A DNA stretch of 64,000 bases, taken from the NCBI RefSeq assembly GCF_024158915.1, contig NZ_JAMZGF010000002.1:1-64000 (forward strand). Direction: 5' to 3'. Origin of the DNA: Chryseobacterium sp. S0630 (lineage in GTDB: Bacteria > Bacteroidota > Bacteroidia > Flavobacteriales > Weeksellaceae). Shown piece by piece: positions 44,434 to 53,592 of this stretch. The notes under the pieces are model-generated. The model was not told the origin of the DNA and did no database searches. It was given only the letters and a program-made list of their open reading frames with translations. Position 1 is the stretch's first letter. Every line of letters begins with the position of its first letter. Both the position numbers and the translations under genes were made by a program.

Positions 44434-45243
44434 TCAGAAGGTTTTTACCAATCCTATTCCCACAATTTTATTCTGATAGAAAGGCATTACCATGGTGGAT
44501 GAAAGCGAAGTTTTAACTTTATTTTTTCCTCGTAATAAATTATCAATTTTTGGAAACAACCAATAAGCCAGCTCTGTAGAAAGAATTCCGAATCCGGCTC
44601 CCGCTACAACATCTCCCAGCCAGTGCTTATCATTCAGCATTCTGTAAACTCCGGTGAAAATTGCAAACGGATATCCGGAGATACTGAGCCAGAAATTGGT
44701 GTCTTTATATTCCCGGAACATAAACTGTGCAGAAGAAAACGCTGTGGCAGCATGTCCTGAAGGAAAAGATAATGTATTCGATCTGTCCGGTCTTTCTTCT
44801 TTTACCAGATACTTTAATGGCATTGTAAAAGCAGCTGCAATCAATTGTGAAGATGCGTAAATGATGGTGCGGTCTCTCAGATTATGTTTTCCTTTTATCC
44901 CCATTGCATTAAGCCCGTATACCATTACTGCCGGAGCATATTGGGTATAATTATCCAGCTGTATCTGTTTAGGCTGATGTTCATTGATTTCAACCTTAGT
45001 AGATACATTAAGCTGCTTCAGATTCTTAATGGAAAGACCTGCTACTCCGTAGGTAATAAATGCTGCAGGAATGATCAAACTCTTATAATTCAGAGTACTT
45101 TTTGTAACCTCCGTCGTCCTAATGCTATCCTGTACAGGCTTTTGAAACTTAATTGTATCATTGACACTCTGTGCATTGATTCTGCTTAAAAGTGAACTCA
45201 AAATCATTACATACATCCATGTTTTTTGAAACTGTTTTTTCAT
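44434..45243 (-). CDS. PAP2-family phosphatase
   Basis: A 269-residue protein with a signal peptide (MYVMILSSLLSRINAQ) and the three PAP2 active-site motifs: LKYLVKEERPDR (Lys-x6-Arg-Pro), SFPSGHAATA, and YRMLNDKHWLGDVVAG (Arg-x5-His-x3-Asp). Such enzymes dephosphorylate lipids such as phosphatidic acid, undecaprenyl pyrophosphate or lipid A. It is the last gene of the minus-strand group containing the beta-barrel receptor, the four-repeat membrane protein and the OmpR-type two-component system, so lipid A or envelope phosphate modification is a reasonable inference. Confidence 0.9.
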   Translation of the reverse strand: MKKQFQKTWMYVMILSSLLSRINAQSVNDTIKFQKPVQDSIRTTEVTKSTLNYKSLIIPAAFITYGVAGLSIKNLKQLNVSTKVEINEHQPKQIQLDNYTQYAPAVMVYGLNAMGIKGKHNLRDRTIIYASSQLIAAAFTMPLKYLVKEERPDRSNTLSFPSGHAATAFSSAQFMFREYKDTNFWLSISGYPFAIFTGVYRMLNDKHWLGDVVAGAGFGILSTELAYWLFPKIDNLLRGKNKVKTSLSSTMVMPFYQNKIVGIGLVKTF

Positions 45244-45276
45244 TTTAAACCATATTTAAAATTATCCGATTCTGTA

Positions 45277-47697
45277 TTAAAATTTATAGCTGTATCCCAA
45301 ACGAACCACCTGGGTTTCGTAGTAATCATTGCTGGTATAGGCAAATCCTTTACCCTGTACAGACTTCTTGATTACCATTGTATTGAGTAAATCTGAGGCG
45401 TTAAAAAAAAGTTCTCCCTTTCCTTTCTGAATGGCTTTTTTCACTCCTGCATCCATCGAAAATCTTGATTGTATTTTTCCCTGAGGAATAATATCCGGAG
45501 CCAGATACACCAATGTAAACTGCATATCTAACCCTTTGGAGAAACGAAAAACATTGTTCATCTTAACATTCCCTGAGATAGCCGTTTGCAGATCTGCAGA
45601 GAAAGTATTGGGTTGAGGATACAGATTTTGTACAGTAAATGCATCGATCTGATTACGATATATATTTCCGTTGATATTCAGGGAATAAACATCCGATACT
45701 TTTTGGTTCAAAATTGTTTCAAGCCCTGTATTATAGCTCTTTCCTGCATTTTGGAAGATGGCATAAATTAAAGTGCTGCCGGGAACAATACTGGAAATTC
45801 TGGTGATTGTTCCATTGGCAAAACGGTGGTATAATGCAGAATATAAATATCCGCTATCCCAATTGTGTTTATATCCAAGTTCGATAGAATTAGTAAACTG
45901 AGGACGTAATGCAGGATTTCCAACCTTAATGATTTCTGCATCATCATATTTTGGAAATATTCTGATATCCACTTCATTAGGACGGTCTACCCTTCTGTTA
46001 TAGAAAACGGAGAACTTATTACGATCATCAAGCTTATACGCCAGCCTGAAATTCGGGAATGGCTGGGTGTAATTGTATCCGTCACTTTTATAGGTAGGAT
46101 GGTTTGGATTTACATCATACTGAATTCCCACATATTCCAGTCTAAGCCCCAATTCTGCCTCCCATTTTTCATTTTCAAAAACATAATTTCCATACACGGC
46201 AGGAATAAATTCTTTATAATCTGCCTTTCCACCGGCAGAAACATCCAACACAGAGTTCGCTCCCGGAATAAAATTCATATTGGTAGGAATGCTTCTGTTT
46301 CTCAGCTTAATTCCGGTTTCTATTCGTCCATATTTCAATGGTTTTACATAATCTACATTAAAATCGTATACCTGTTCATCCGATAATAGCTTAAAAGCAT
46401 CAGTTCCGGTAGAAGACGGCAGATAATTGTCATAGAAATATTTTTCATCTTCTCTATGAAAAGTATAATTGAATCCCACATTCAATACATGTCCTGCTTC
46501 TTTGAATTTATGCTGATAGGAAGCTGTTCCCATCACGGTTGTTTTCAGCTCATCCTCCAGAAACTGCCAAAGACGCAGCCGTCGAGACATATCCCCATTG
46601 AAAAAAGGCTGGTCTCCCCTGTCGATAATCTTTTCACTTCCGTACATTCCTGAAATGGTTAAGGTATTCTGAGCATCAATATTCCAGTCTATTCCGGCTT
46701 TGGTCGTAAAGAAATTGGTATTTCTGTTTCTTTTCAGCTGGGAATTGATCACTGTTCCGTCATCATAAGTACGGGTTACAAATTCATTCTTATTAAGTGT
46801 CTCCGTGTACAGATTATCTGCCTGTAAAAATATATTGACTTTGTTTTTTCTATAATTGACAGACAATGATGGATTAATTTTAGGCGTAAGGGTGTACTGT
46901 GGTCTTATCGTAGGAAGATTTTCCTTTCTTACCCAAAGTGAACCTAAACCAGTGGTGAATCCTGCTTTTCCGTTCCATCCGTTCTGTTTATTTTTTTTCA
47001 TGATGATATTGATGATTCCGGCATTTCCGTTCGCATCGTACTTTGAGGAAGGATTGTTGATGATCTCAATTTTATCAATCGCAGAAGCAGGAATATTATC
47101 CAATCCGGTCTGACTTCCAAAACCTGTAAGAGCAGTCTGTTTGCCATCAATTAATACAGTTACTTTATCATTTCCCCTAAGCTGTACTTTACCATCCTGT
47201 ACAGTAATTCCGGGAAGATTCTGCATACTTTGTAATACTGAACCACCACTTTGACTGATATTATCTGCCACAGAGTATGTTTTCTTATCCAAACGGCTGT
47301 CTATTTCATTTTTTTTAGAAGCTGTAATGGTAATCGCCTCTATTTTGGTTTCCGTTTCCTGCTGCGCAGTCAGTTCAATGGTAGGAATTTCCAGAAACTC
47401 AGAAAGACTTCCTATAAAAACGGGTTGTATCTGTATACGATATCCTGTGAGTGAGGTTTCCAGAAGATAATGGTCTGGTTTTATTCCGGTAAGAGAAAAT
47501 CTTCCTTCTTCATTGGTAATTGTTCCTGCTGTAAAAGTGCTGTCTTTTTCTTTCTTTAAAATAATATGAGCATATGGTAATGCTGTCTTGTCTTGACCGG
47601 TAATTCTTCCTGAAGCCGTCACAGAAGCTGTCTGTGCAGAAACAAGGGAAGAAGCCACTATGCAGGCTGGAAAAAATATCAGAGCTGTCTTATTCAT
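45277..47697 (-). CDS. TonB-dependent receptor/outer-membrane beta-barrel family protein
   Basis: An 806-residue protein with a signal peptide (ALIFFPACIVASSLVSAQ). A carboxypeptidase-regulatory-like domain (about 25-115; GRFSLTGIKPDHYLLETSL) is followed by a plug domain (about 140-235; GNDKVTVLIDGKQTAL, IDKIEIINNPSSKYDANGNA) and a beta-barrel ending VVRLGYSYKF. The plug and barrel pattern matches the outer membrane beta-barrel family of Bacteroidota, often linked to metal or peptide uptake. It lies 51 bp after the four-repeat membrane protein gene and 33 bp before the PAP2 gene. Ligand unknown. Confidence 0.9.
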   Translation of the reverse strand: MNKTALIFFPACIVASSLVSAQTASVTASGRITGQDKTALPYAHIILKKEKDSTFTAGTITNEEGRFSLTGIKPDHYLLETSLTGYRIQIQPVFIGSLSEFLEIPTIELTAQQETETKIEAITITASKKNEIDSRLDKKTYSVADNISQSGGSVLQSMQNLPGITVQDGKVQLRGNDKVTVLIDGKQTALTGFGSQTGLDNIPASAIDKIEIINNPSSKYDANGNAGIINIIMKKNKQNGWNGKAGFTTGLGSLWVRKENLPTIRPQYTLTPKINPSLSVNYRKNKVNIFLQADNLYTETLNKNEFVTRTYDDGTVINSQLKRNRNTNFFTTKAGIDWNIDAQNTLTISGMYGSEKIIDRGDQPFFNGDMSRRLRLWQFLEDELKTTVMGTASYQHKFKEAGHVLNVGFNYTFHREDEKYFYDNYLPSSTGTDAFKLLSDEQVYDFNVDYVKPLKYGRIETGIKLRNRSIPTNMNFIPGANSVLDVSAGGKADYKEFIPAVYGNYVFENEKWEAELGLRLEYVGIQYDVNPNHPTYKSDGYNYTQPFPNFRLAYKLDDRNKFSVFYNRRVDRPNEVDIRIFPKYDDAEIIKVGNPALRPQFTNSIELGYKHNWDSGYLYSALYHRFANGTITRISSIVPGSTLIYAIFQNAGKSYNTGLETILNQKVSDVYSLNINGNIYRNQIDAFTVQNLYPQPNTFSADLQTAISGNVKMNNVFRFSKGLDMQFTLVYLAPDIIPQGKIQSRFSMDAGVKKAIQKGKGELFFNASDLLNTMVIKKSVQGKGFAYTSNDYYETQVVRLGYSYKF

Positions 47698-47748
47698 TCT
47701 TCTAGTTTTATTTTCTTTAAAATATTTTTTATTATATGAGGTGTTGGA

Positions 47749-48504
47749 TTATTCGTTTTGAAGGGGGAATTCCCGGCTGTGTTTTCTTTGTGAAATGACG
47801 ATCATCAATACCATCAGAGCAAGGGATATCAGAGAAGCATTGAGAGTTCCCAGATCCAGTCCTCCTTTCGCTAAAGGCTTGGTTAAAAGATCTCCGAAAG
47901 TAGCACCAAACGGTCTGGTAAAAACAAAAGCAATCCAGAACAGCCACACATGATTGATCTTTGTGGCATAATGAAGTACGACCACAATAAGGATAATGAG
48001 TCCGGTAATCAAAGCTCCTGTCATGTAGCCGAGTCCTAAATTATCACTCAGAAAATCCCCAAAAGCAGTTCCCAGGCTGTTGGAAAATAAGATAGCAGTC
48101 CAGTAATACAGTTCTTTATTCTTTTCAAAAATGGGATACACCTCAAGGTTGCCATACTTTTTGTACCATAAAAACAAAGAAATTAAAAGGCCGGAAAGCA
48201 AAATTAAACTGCCTGTAAGGTAGCCTGTTTTCAGAGTTCTGTCGATGAAGTCAGAGATTTCCGTTCCTAAAGTGGTTGTTCCTACAATTACCATCCAGTA
48301 TACGGCTGGTATATATTTTTTTACACCTAGCTGCACGGATAAAATGATGACAAAGAACAACAGGGTAATCAGAATACCAACTACATAGCCCAGATGAAGC
48401 GTCATAGAAATAAAATCACCTAAAGTCTCTCCTAATGTAGTGGCTACAATTTTCATCAGCCAGAACAGAAGAGTAACGGCCGCAACTTTGTTTACTGTTT
48501 TCAT
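47749..48504 (-). CDS. Membrane protein with four repeats of a TLGTxxGD motif (COG4705-like)
   Basis: The start at 48504 (MKTVNKVAAVTLLFW) is preferred to 48552; this gives 251 residues. Eight or so helices are arranged as four repeats, each with a T/S-LG-x-GD core followed by GYxxG: residues about 22-44, 76-98, 141-163 and 196-220. I recall this pattern from uncharacterised membrane-anchored proteins (COG4705); no function is established to my knowledge. The repeated polar GD motif inside helices suggests an ion or small-solute path (inference). It lies between a two-component system and the outer-membrane receptor. Confidence 0.78.
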   Translation of the reverse strand: MKTVNKVAAVTLLFWLMKIVATTLGETLGDFISMTLHLGYVVGILITLLFFVIILSVQLGVKKYIPAVYWMVIVGTTTLGTEISDFIDRTLKTGYLTGSLILLSGLLISLFLWYKKYGNLEVYPIFEKNKELYYWTAILFSNSLGTAFGDFLSDNLGLGYMTGALITGLIILIVVVLHYATKINHVWLFWIAFVFTRPFGATFGDLLTKPLAKGGLDLGTLNASLISLALMVLMIVISQRKHSREFPLQNE

Positions 48505-48600
48505 TTCTAAATAAAATTTATACCTCAGTATGTTTTCAATACAAAGGTGCAACCCGATTTAGAAGAAATTTAGAATTGTGGGAAAAGGGAATATTTTTAA

Positions 48601-49887
48601 CTATAATTTAACAGAGAAAATATGGTGTTGATTCTCAAACCTGTAGTTGATAGGCCACTGATGAAACCTACAGATTTCCTGAATAATAGACAACCCCAGC
48701 CCGCTTCCACTATTATCCGTTGAAAGTTTTGAAAATCTTTTGAATAAGAAATCCGTATTCAGCTTCTCAGTCCCTGAATTGGAAACCTCAAAAACAGAAT
48801 GGGTAAGCTGTACGGAAATACTGCCTCCTACAGCTGTATGACGAATGGCGTTGATGATAAGATTGTTGATTAATATTTCTGCCAGAATATTGTTTCCACT
48901 TACCTGTACCTCATTTGAAATGTGTTCTGTAACTGAAATATTTTTTTGCTCAAAATGTTCTCTGAGAATATCAATGCTTTGATGAAGCAAAAGATCAAAC
49001 GAAATAATTTCCGAGCTGTCGAACTGGTTATTATCAATTTTAGCAAGCAACAAAAGGTTTTTATTGATGCGGGAGCTTCTTGTAAGCGCCCTGTTCATAT
49101 CTTCTGCAATGCTGTATTGTTTTTCGGTAAGATTCTGATCCTGAAGCAAAAGATCCAGTTTATTTTTAATGATGGCCAGCGGAGTCTGCAATTCGTGGGA
49201 GGCATTTTCAGTGAACTCTTTCTGGGTTTTGTAAGCCGTTACATTACGTTCAATAAGCTTGTAAAGAGACTGATTGAGTTCTTCAAATTCAGCAGTGTCA
49301 GAAGTCGGAAATTCTATAGCATTCTGACTGTTAAGGTTAAAAGTTTTCAGCTGATCCAATGTACTTCTGAACGGTTTCCAGACAGATGAAGAAAGCCTTC
49401 TGTTAAGATATAAAAGCCCAAGAACAATCACCACGAAAAAAAAGATGGTAATCATGGCAATGACAGCTATGGTTTCATGAGATTCCTCAATATTGGTCTG
49501 TATAGTAAAAAGATAAGGTTTATTGTGAAGATAAATTACTTTTTCAAGACATCTGTAACGCTCTTTTTTCTGTTCCGAAATGAATGGCAGATGTTTTTCA
49601 TAAGTATAAACACTGTCCTGCTTTACCTGGCTGGGAGAAATTCTTTCAATATTGGTTTCAGGCTGAATATGATTCCATAATTCAAGGCTTTTGCCCAGTG
49701 CTTCTTCAGAAAGTTGCAGCTGATTGAATTCATAAGCCGTTTTCTCTACAATAATCTGATTATGCTCATCCAGCTCACTTTTCCAGATCGTATCCACCAC
49801 AAAATAATACACAGGAATACTGATCATCAGTACAATAAGTACGTAGATAAGAAAGGGTTTGGTGGTTTTGGTGAGTAGAGGCTTCAC
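48601..49887 (-). CDS. Sensor histidine kinase of an OmpR-type two-component system
   Basis: A 428-residue kinase starting with GTG at 49887; no ATG is suitably placed. It has two membrane helices (about 10-32 and 138-162) around a 100-residue periplasmic sensor, a HAMP-like linker, His231 in ENASHELQTPLAI, and ATPase boxes LINNLIINAIRHT (N box) and GSGLGLSIIQEIC (G2 box). The four-helix-bundle gene and its inverted flanking repeats lie directly before the start codon. They may have removed the original start signals, explaining the GTG. Confidence 0.92.
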   Translation of the reverse strand: MKPLLTKTTKPFLIYVLIVLMISIPVYYFVVDTIWKSELDEHNQIIVEKTAYEFNQLQLSEEALGKSLELWNHIQPETNIERISPSQVKQDSVYTYEKHLPFISEQKKERYRCLEKVIYLHNKPYLFTIQTNIEESHETIAVIAMITIFFFVVIVLGLLYLNRRLSSSVWKPFRSTLDQLKTFNLNSQNAIEFPTSDTAEFEELNQSLYKLIERNVTAYKTQKEFTENASHELQTPLAIIKNKLDLLLQDQNLTEKQYSIAEDMNRALTRSSRINKNLLLLAKIDNNQFDSSEIISFDLLLHQSIDILREHFEQKNISVTEHISNEVQVSGNNILAEILINNLIINAIRHTAVGGSISVQLTHSVFEVSNSGTEKLNTDFLFKRFSKLSTDNSGSGLGLSIIQEICRFHQWPINYRFENQHHIFSVKL

Positions 49888-49888
49888 A

Positions 49889-49923
49889 ATAGTTATGAAT
49901 TATAAATTATGAGTTATGAATTC
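49889..49923 (-). repeat. Right flank (in gene direction) of the four-helix-bundle insert
   Basis: Contains ATGAATTATAAATTATGAG-type words. Its 32-bp core matches, in inverted orientation, the flank near 50,290-50,325 at 24 of 32 positions. It touches the GTG start of the kinase gene. Confidence 0.6.
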
Positions 49924-49932
49924 TTGTTTCTG

Positions 49933-50286
49933 TTATTTATTCTTTGCTGTAATGATGATACTTCGGATTATTTTTAATATTTCAGTGGCTTCATTATTGA
50001 TGCTTTCATATTCAGTGAATGTTAAATAATCAGTGTGAGATAAAAGCTCTATCCAATAAATAGATTCATCACATTTTTTTTGAGCAACAGCCAGTTTATG
50101 AACAAAATCTGCTTTACTTTCAGCGTTTTGTGATTCTCTTACTAAAGCTCCAACTGCTGTTCCGCTTCTTAACAACTGTTTACTCAGAACATATTCACTT
50201 TTAGCAGTAAGATATTTATAAAGATTAATAATCCTTATTGCAAAACTAAAACTTTTATCTTTCAGCACATTTTTCTTTTCACTCAT
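49933..50286 (-). CDS. Four-helix-bundle protein (23S rRNA intervening-sequence protein family)
   Basis: A 117-residue protein of the S23/IVP type: FSFAIRIINLYKYL in helix 1, SKQLLRSGTAVGALVRESQ (the family signature), the KADFVHKLAVAQKKCDESIYWIELL helix (quoted in part), and a closing helix. Relatives are encoded within intervening sequences of 23S rRNA genes or as short free-standing genes, and one relative (Avd) works in diversity-generating retroelements. None of those contexts is seen here: no reverse transcriptase and no rRNA. The gene splits a response-regulator/kinase operon and is flanked by imperfect inverted repeats. Confidence 0.88.
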   Translation of the reverse strand: MSEKKNVLKDKSFSFAIRIINLYKYLTAKSEYVLSKQLLRSGTAVGALVRESQNAESKADFVHKLAVAQKKCDESIYWIELLSHTDYLTFTEYESINNEATEILKIIRSIIITAKNK

Positions 50287-50288
50287 AA

Positions 50289-50325
50289 CAATTCATCATT
50301 TATAACTCATCATTCATAATTATTA
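50289..50325 (-). repeat. Left flank (in gene direction) of the four-helix-bundle insert
   Basis: Carries TTCATCATTTATAACTCATC-type sequence, inverted relative to 49,889-49,923 (24 of 32 matches). It overlaps the last four codons (NNYE) and the stop of the response regulator. Confidence 0.6.
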
Positions 50326-50999
50326 AAGCTTTCCCACTTATACCCCGTTCCGTACACTGTTTTAATATAATGTCCGCATCCTGCATCATAGAGTTTTTTC
50401 TTAAGATTTTTTACATGAGCATATACAAAATCATGATTGTCAAGCATATCAGCGAAATCTCCGGAAAGATGTTCTGCCAGAGTACTTTTGGAAATAACTT
50501 TATTTTTGTTTCCAATAAAATAAATGAGGAGATCAAATTCTTTCTTGGTCAGAGAAATCACTTCATCATTTACGGCCACCGTTTTTGCCAATAAATCGAT
50601 TTGAAGTTCATTTTGTTTTACCACATTAGAACTACTGAACTGTTTCCGCCGGATAATAGAATATACTCTGGCCATAAGCTCAGAAAGATGAAAAGGCTTA
50701 GTAAGATAATCGTCAGCGCCCAGCTTTAGTCCTTCAATTTTATCATCAAGAGCATTTTTGGCGGAAATAATGATTACTCCGTCCTGTTTCTGTTGTTTTT
50801 TTAATTCTTCCAAAATGGTAAGCCCATTTCCGTCCGGCAGCATAATGTCCAATAAAATACAATCATAGTCGAATGTTTCAATTTTACTCATCGCTTCACC
50901 GAAGGTACTGGCCGTTTCACAGAGGTAATTTTCTCCGGAAAGATATTCGGAAATACTTTGAGCTAGAGCTACTTCGTCTTCAATGATAAGAATTTTCAT
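50310..50999 (-). CDS. OmpR/PhoB-family response regulator
   Basis: A 229-residue protein. The receiver has EDE at 7-9, the phospho-acceptor Asp51 (CILLDIMLPDGNG), the Ser/Thr region IIISAKNA and Lys in DDYLTKPF. A winged-helix DNA-binding domain follows (about 130-226; LTKKEFDLLIYFIGN, VYAHVKNLKKKLYDAG, YGTGYKW). It pairs with the kinase at 48,601, from which it is separated by the four-helix-bundle insert. Its final residues are encoded by the insert's flanking repeat. Confidence 0.93.
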   Translation of the reverse strand: MKILIIEDEVALAQSISEYLSGENYLCETASTFGEAMSKIETFDYDCILLDIMLPDGNGLTILEELKKQQKQDGVIIISAKNALDDKIEGLKLGADDYLTKPFHLSELMARVYSIIRRKQFSSSNVVKQNELQIDLLAKTVAVNDEVISLTKKEFDLLIYFIGNKNKVISKSTLAEHLSGDFADMLDNHDFVYAHVKNLKKKLYDAGCGHYIKTVYGTGYKWESFNNYE

Positions 51000-51071
51000 G
51001 CGATAAAACTATCATTAAATTTAGAAGAAATTTTGAATTTATACTATTTAAAGAATAAAAAAGAAAATTTG

Positions 51072-52064
51072 TTACCCTTCAGGAATCTGTGCCTTCTCAT
51101 AGATCAGACCTTCATTCTTCAATTCCTGCCAAAATTCAAAAGGAATAGTCGTATTAAGAGCCTGCATATTGTCTTTCACCTGTTCAGGCTGGCTGGCCCC
51201 CGGAATAATGGAAGCAAATTCATTAGCTGCCAATACAAAATGAAGGGCCGCATCAATAAGACTTATATGATATTTTTCAGCAATGGAAGTTATTTTTTTA
51301 CGTTTTTCATGCATTCCTTTTGGAATTACATCTTTATAATTATAGCGTTCTCTTCCTGCTATATATCCTGAATTATAGCCAGCTCCCGAAACCAGTTTTA
51401 CACCCGCTTTTTGAACTGCCGGAAGAAGGCGGTCCACTGCATCTTCATGTTCAAGAATAGAATATTGCGTTGCCGAAAGGCAGATGTCAGGATCAGCAGA
51501 TTCAATACAGTCTAAAATAGGCTCTATCTTATTAACACCCATACCCCATGCTTTTATTACTCCCTGCTCACGAAGTTCAGAAAGTATTTTAAAAGCTCCA
51601 TTTCTTGCTTGTTTCAGAAAATAAGGATAACGGTCTCCTACCTGATCCTCAGACAAATCATGAATATAAACAATATCAATATAGCTCAATCCGGTTCTTT
51701 CCAGGCTGTCTTCAATAGATTTCTTTATAGCATCGGCTGTATAATCATGGAAGAAATCGTAGCTAAGAGGTTTTTTCCACATGGTTGGAGGAACATCAGA
51801 TTCAGAGACCTGATGAAAAAGTCTTCCCACTTTGGTAGAAAAAATAAAATCATCTCTATCCTGATCTTTTAGAAAATGTCCAAATCTCCGTTCACTTTTG
51901 GTCAGCCCGTACCAGGGAGAAGTATCATAATATCGGATTCCAGCGTTCCAGGCCGTCTGTAGAATCTCATCAGCCTGTTCATCTGTAATATTTTCAAAAG
52001 CTGTTCCTATAGCTACTCCGCCTATTCCCAGTCGGTGCTTTTTTGTTAAAATGTGTGATTTCAT
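51072..52064 (-). CDS. Aldo/keto reductase (D-threo-aldose dehydrogenase-like)
   Basis: A 330-residue protein. The AKR catalytic tetrad is visible: Asp and Tyr in YYDTSPWYG, Lys in FSTKVGR and His in VYIHDLS. The ASIIPGASQPEQVKDN segment is the NADP-binding end of the barrel. The longer loop after the lysine and the SERRFG motif match the aldose/fucose dehydrogenase-like branch. It is transcribed away from the NDH-2-like gene and upstream of nothing obviously related. Substrate unknown. Confidence 0.87.
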   Translation of the reverse strand: MKSHILTKKHRLGIGGVAIGTAFENITDEQADEILQTAWNAGIRYYDTSPWYGLTKSERRFGHFLKDQDRDDFIFSTKVGRLFHQVSESDVPPTMWKKPLSYDFFHDYTADAIKKSIEDSLERTGLSYIDIVYIHDLSEDQVGDRYPYFLKQARNGAFKILSELREQGVIKAWGMGVNKIEPILDCIESADPDICLSATQYSILEHEDAVDRLLPAVQKAGVKLVSGAGYNSGYIAGRERYNYKDVIPKGMHEKRKKITSIAEKYHISLIDAALHFVLAANEFASIIPGASQPEQVKDNMQALNTTIPFEFWQELKNEGLIYEKAQIPEG

Positions 52065-52287
52065 ATATGAATATTTAAAGTGTTTGATTATTAATAAAGT
52101 ACAAACATCATGCTGACCTCTATAGAAACGTTAAAAAGAAGATGGCCAGTAAGTCTGAAATCCATACCGGATAACGGGATAAAGGCTATTTCAGCATTTT
52201 GAATATTATGTTAAATATTTATTTTGTGCCTGCTTTGGTCTTGTTATTGAATGAAATTCAGTACACCATTTGAAATAATCACATACT

Positions 52288-53556
52288 ATGAAAAAGCATA
52301 TTCTAGTCGTAGGAGGAGGATTTGCGGGCATTAACCTTATCAAGTCTCTCAAGAATGATAAAAGGTTCAGAATAACTCTGGTTGATAAGAATAACTATCA
52401 TTTTTTCCCGCCACTTATCTATCAGGTAGCTACTTCGTTTATAGAAGCGTCCAATATCAGCTACCCTTTCAGAAAACTGTTTTCAAACAATAAAAATGTG
52501 AAATTTCACATGGGAAGCCTGCTCAGAGTAAATCCTGAAAGTAAAACCATAGAAACAGATACCGGAAATCTTAGCTACGATTATCTGGTGCTGGCATTAG
52601 GTACAGAATCTAATTTTTTTGGAATGGAAAATGTAAAAAAATGTGCCCTTCCAATGAAAAATATAGAAGAAGCACTCTATCTGAGGAATCATATCCTGCT
52701 GACTTTAGAAGAAGCTGCAAGAAATAAAGATATTAAAGAAGCCGAAAAACTTCAGAATATCGTGATCGCCGGAGGCGGACCCACAGGAGTAGAACTGGCA
52801 GGTATGCTGGCAGAAATGGGAAAATATATTGCCCAGAAAGAATATCCGGAAATCAAATTGGGACTTTCCAGTCTCTATCTAATTGATGCCTTACCTACTT
52901 TACTTTCGCCTATGAGCCAGCTGGCTCAGAAAACGGCTTATGATAAACTAAAAGAATTAGGGGTAAAAATACTTCTCAATGTTTCGGTAAAAGATTATAC
53001 AGACAGTAAAGTCATCTTAAGTGATGGAAGCTCCATCGAAACGGAAACCCTGATCTGGACTTCCGGAGTCATTGGAAAAGAAATCCCCGGATTACCTGAA
53101 GAAACAACTGGAAAAGGCAGAAGAATACTGGTGGATGACTATAATAAAGTAACCGGAACTACCAATATGTATGCATTAGGAGACATATCTCTTATGCTTA
53201 CTGAAGAAAAATACCCGAAAGGACATCCTCAACTTGCTCAGGTTGCCATTCAGCAAAGTATAAACCTCGCTTCCAATTTTAAACGGATAGAAGATGGAAA
53301 AGTTCTGGAGCAATTCCGTTACAATGATAAAGGAAGCATGGCTATCATATCAAAATACAATGCAGTAGTGGATCTTCCGAAGCATTCTTTTAACGGATTT
53401 ACAGCCTGGCTTACCTGGCTTTTCATCCATATTATTCCTCTTGTAGGATTTAAAAATAAACTGCAGCTAGCCATGGACTGGTTTCGGTTATTTATCACCA
53501 ATAACCCATCCATCAGGCTTATTCTTTTTCCCAAAAGAAGTACAGGAAACGGATGA
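52288..53556 (+). CDS. NAD(P)/FAD-dependent oxidoreductase, type II NADH dehydrogenase-like
   Basis: A 422-residue protein with two dinucleotide-binding motifs: VVGGGFAGINLIKSL near residue 6 (FAD) and IVIAGGGPTGVELAGMLAEMG near 155 (NADH). FFPPLIYQVATSF is the NDH-2 signature next to the FAD site, and MYALGDISLM closes the FAD pocket. The C-terminus has a hydrophobic amphipathic stretch (WLTWLFIHIIPLVGF) that would anchor it to the inner membrane. The family passes electrons from NADH to quinone without pumping protons. An SDR gene follows 36 bp later. Confidence 0.9.
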   Translation: MKKHILVVGGGFAGINLIKSLKNDKRFRITLVDKNNYHFFPPLIYQVATSFIEASNISYPFRKLFSNNKNVKFHMGSLLRVNPESKTIETDTGNLSYDYLVLALGTESNFFGMENVKKCALPMKNIEEALYLRNHILLTLEEAARNKDIKEAEKLQNIVIAGGGPTGVELAGMLAEMGKYIAQKEYPEIKLGLSSLYLIDALPTLLSPMSQLAQKTAYDKLKELGVKILLNVSVKDYTDSKVILSDGSSIETETLIWTSGVIGKEIPGLPEETTGKGRRILVDDYNKVTGTTNMYALGDISLMLTEEKYPKGHPQLAQVAIQQSINLASNFKRIEDGKVLEQFRYNDKGSMAIISKYNAVVDLPKHSFNGFTAWLTWLFIHIIPLVGFKNKLQLAMDWFRLFITNNPSIRLILFPKRSTGNG

Positions 53557-53592
53557 CGATAAGAAAATAAGAACCTATAAATCTATGATATT

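Noticed and set aside
49933..50286. Diversity-generating retroelement (Avd-like accessory protein)
   Set aside because: No reverse transcriptase, template repeat or variable repeat lies anywhere near; only the four-helix-bundle gene is present.
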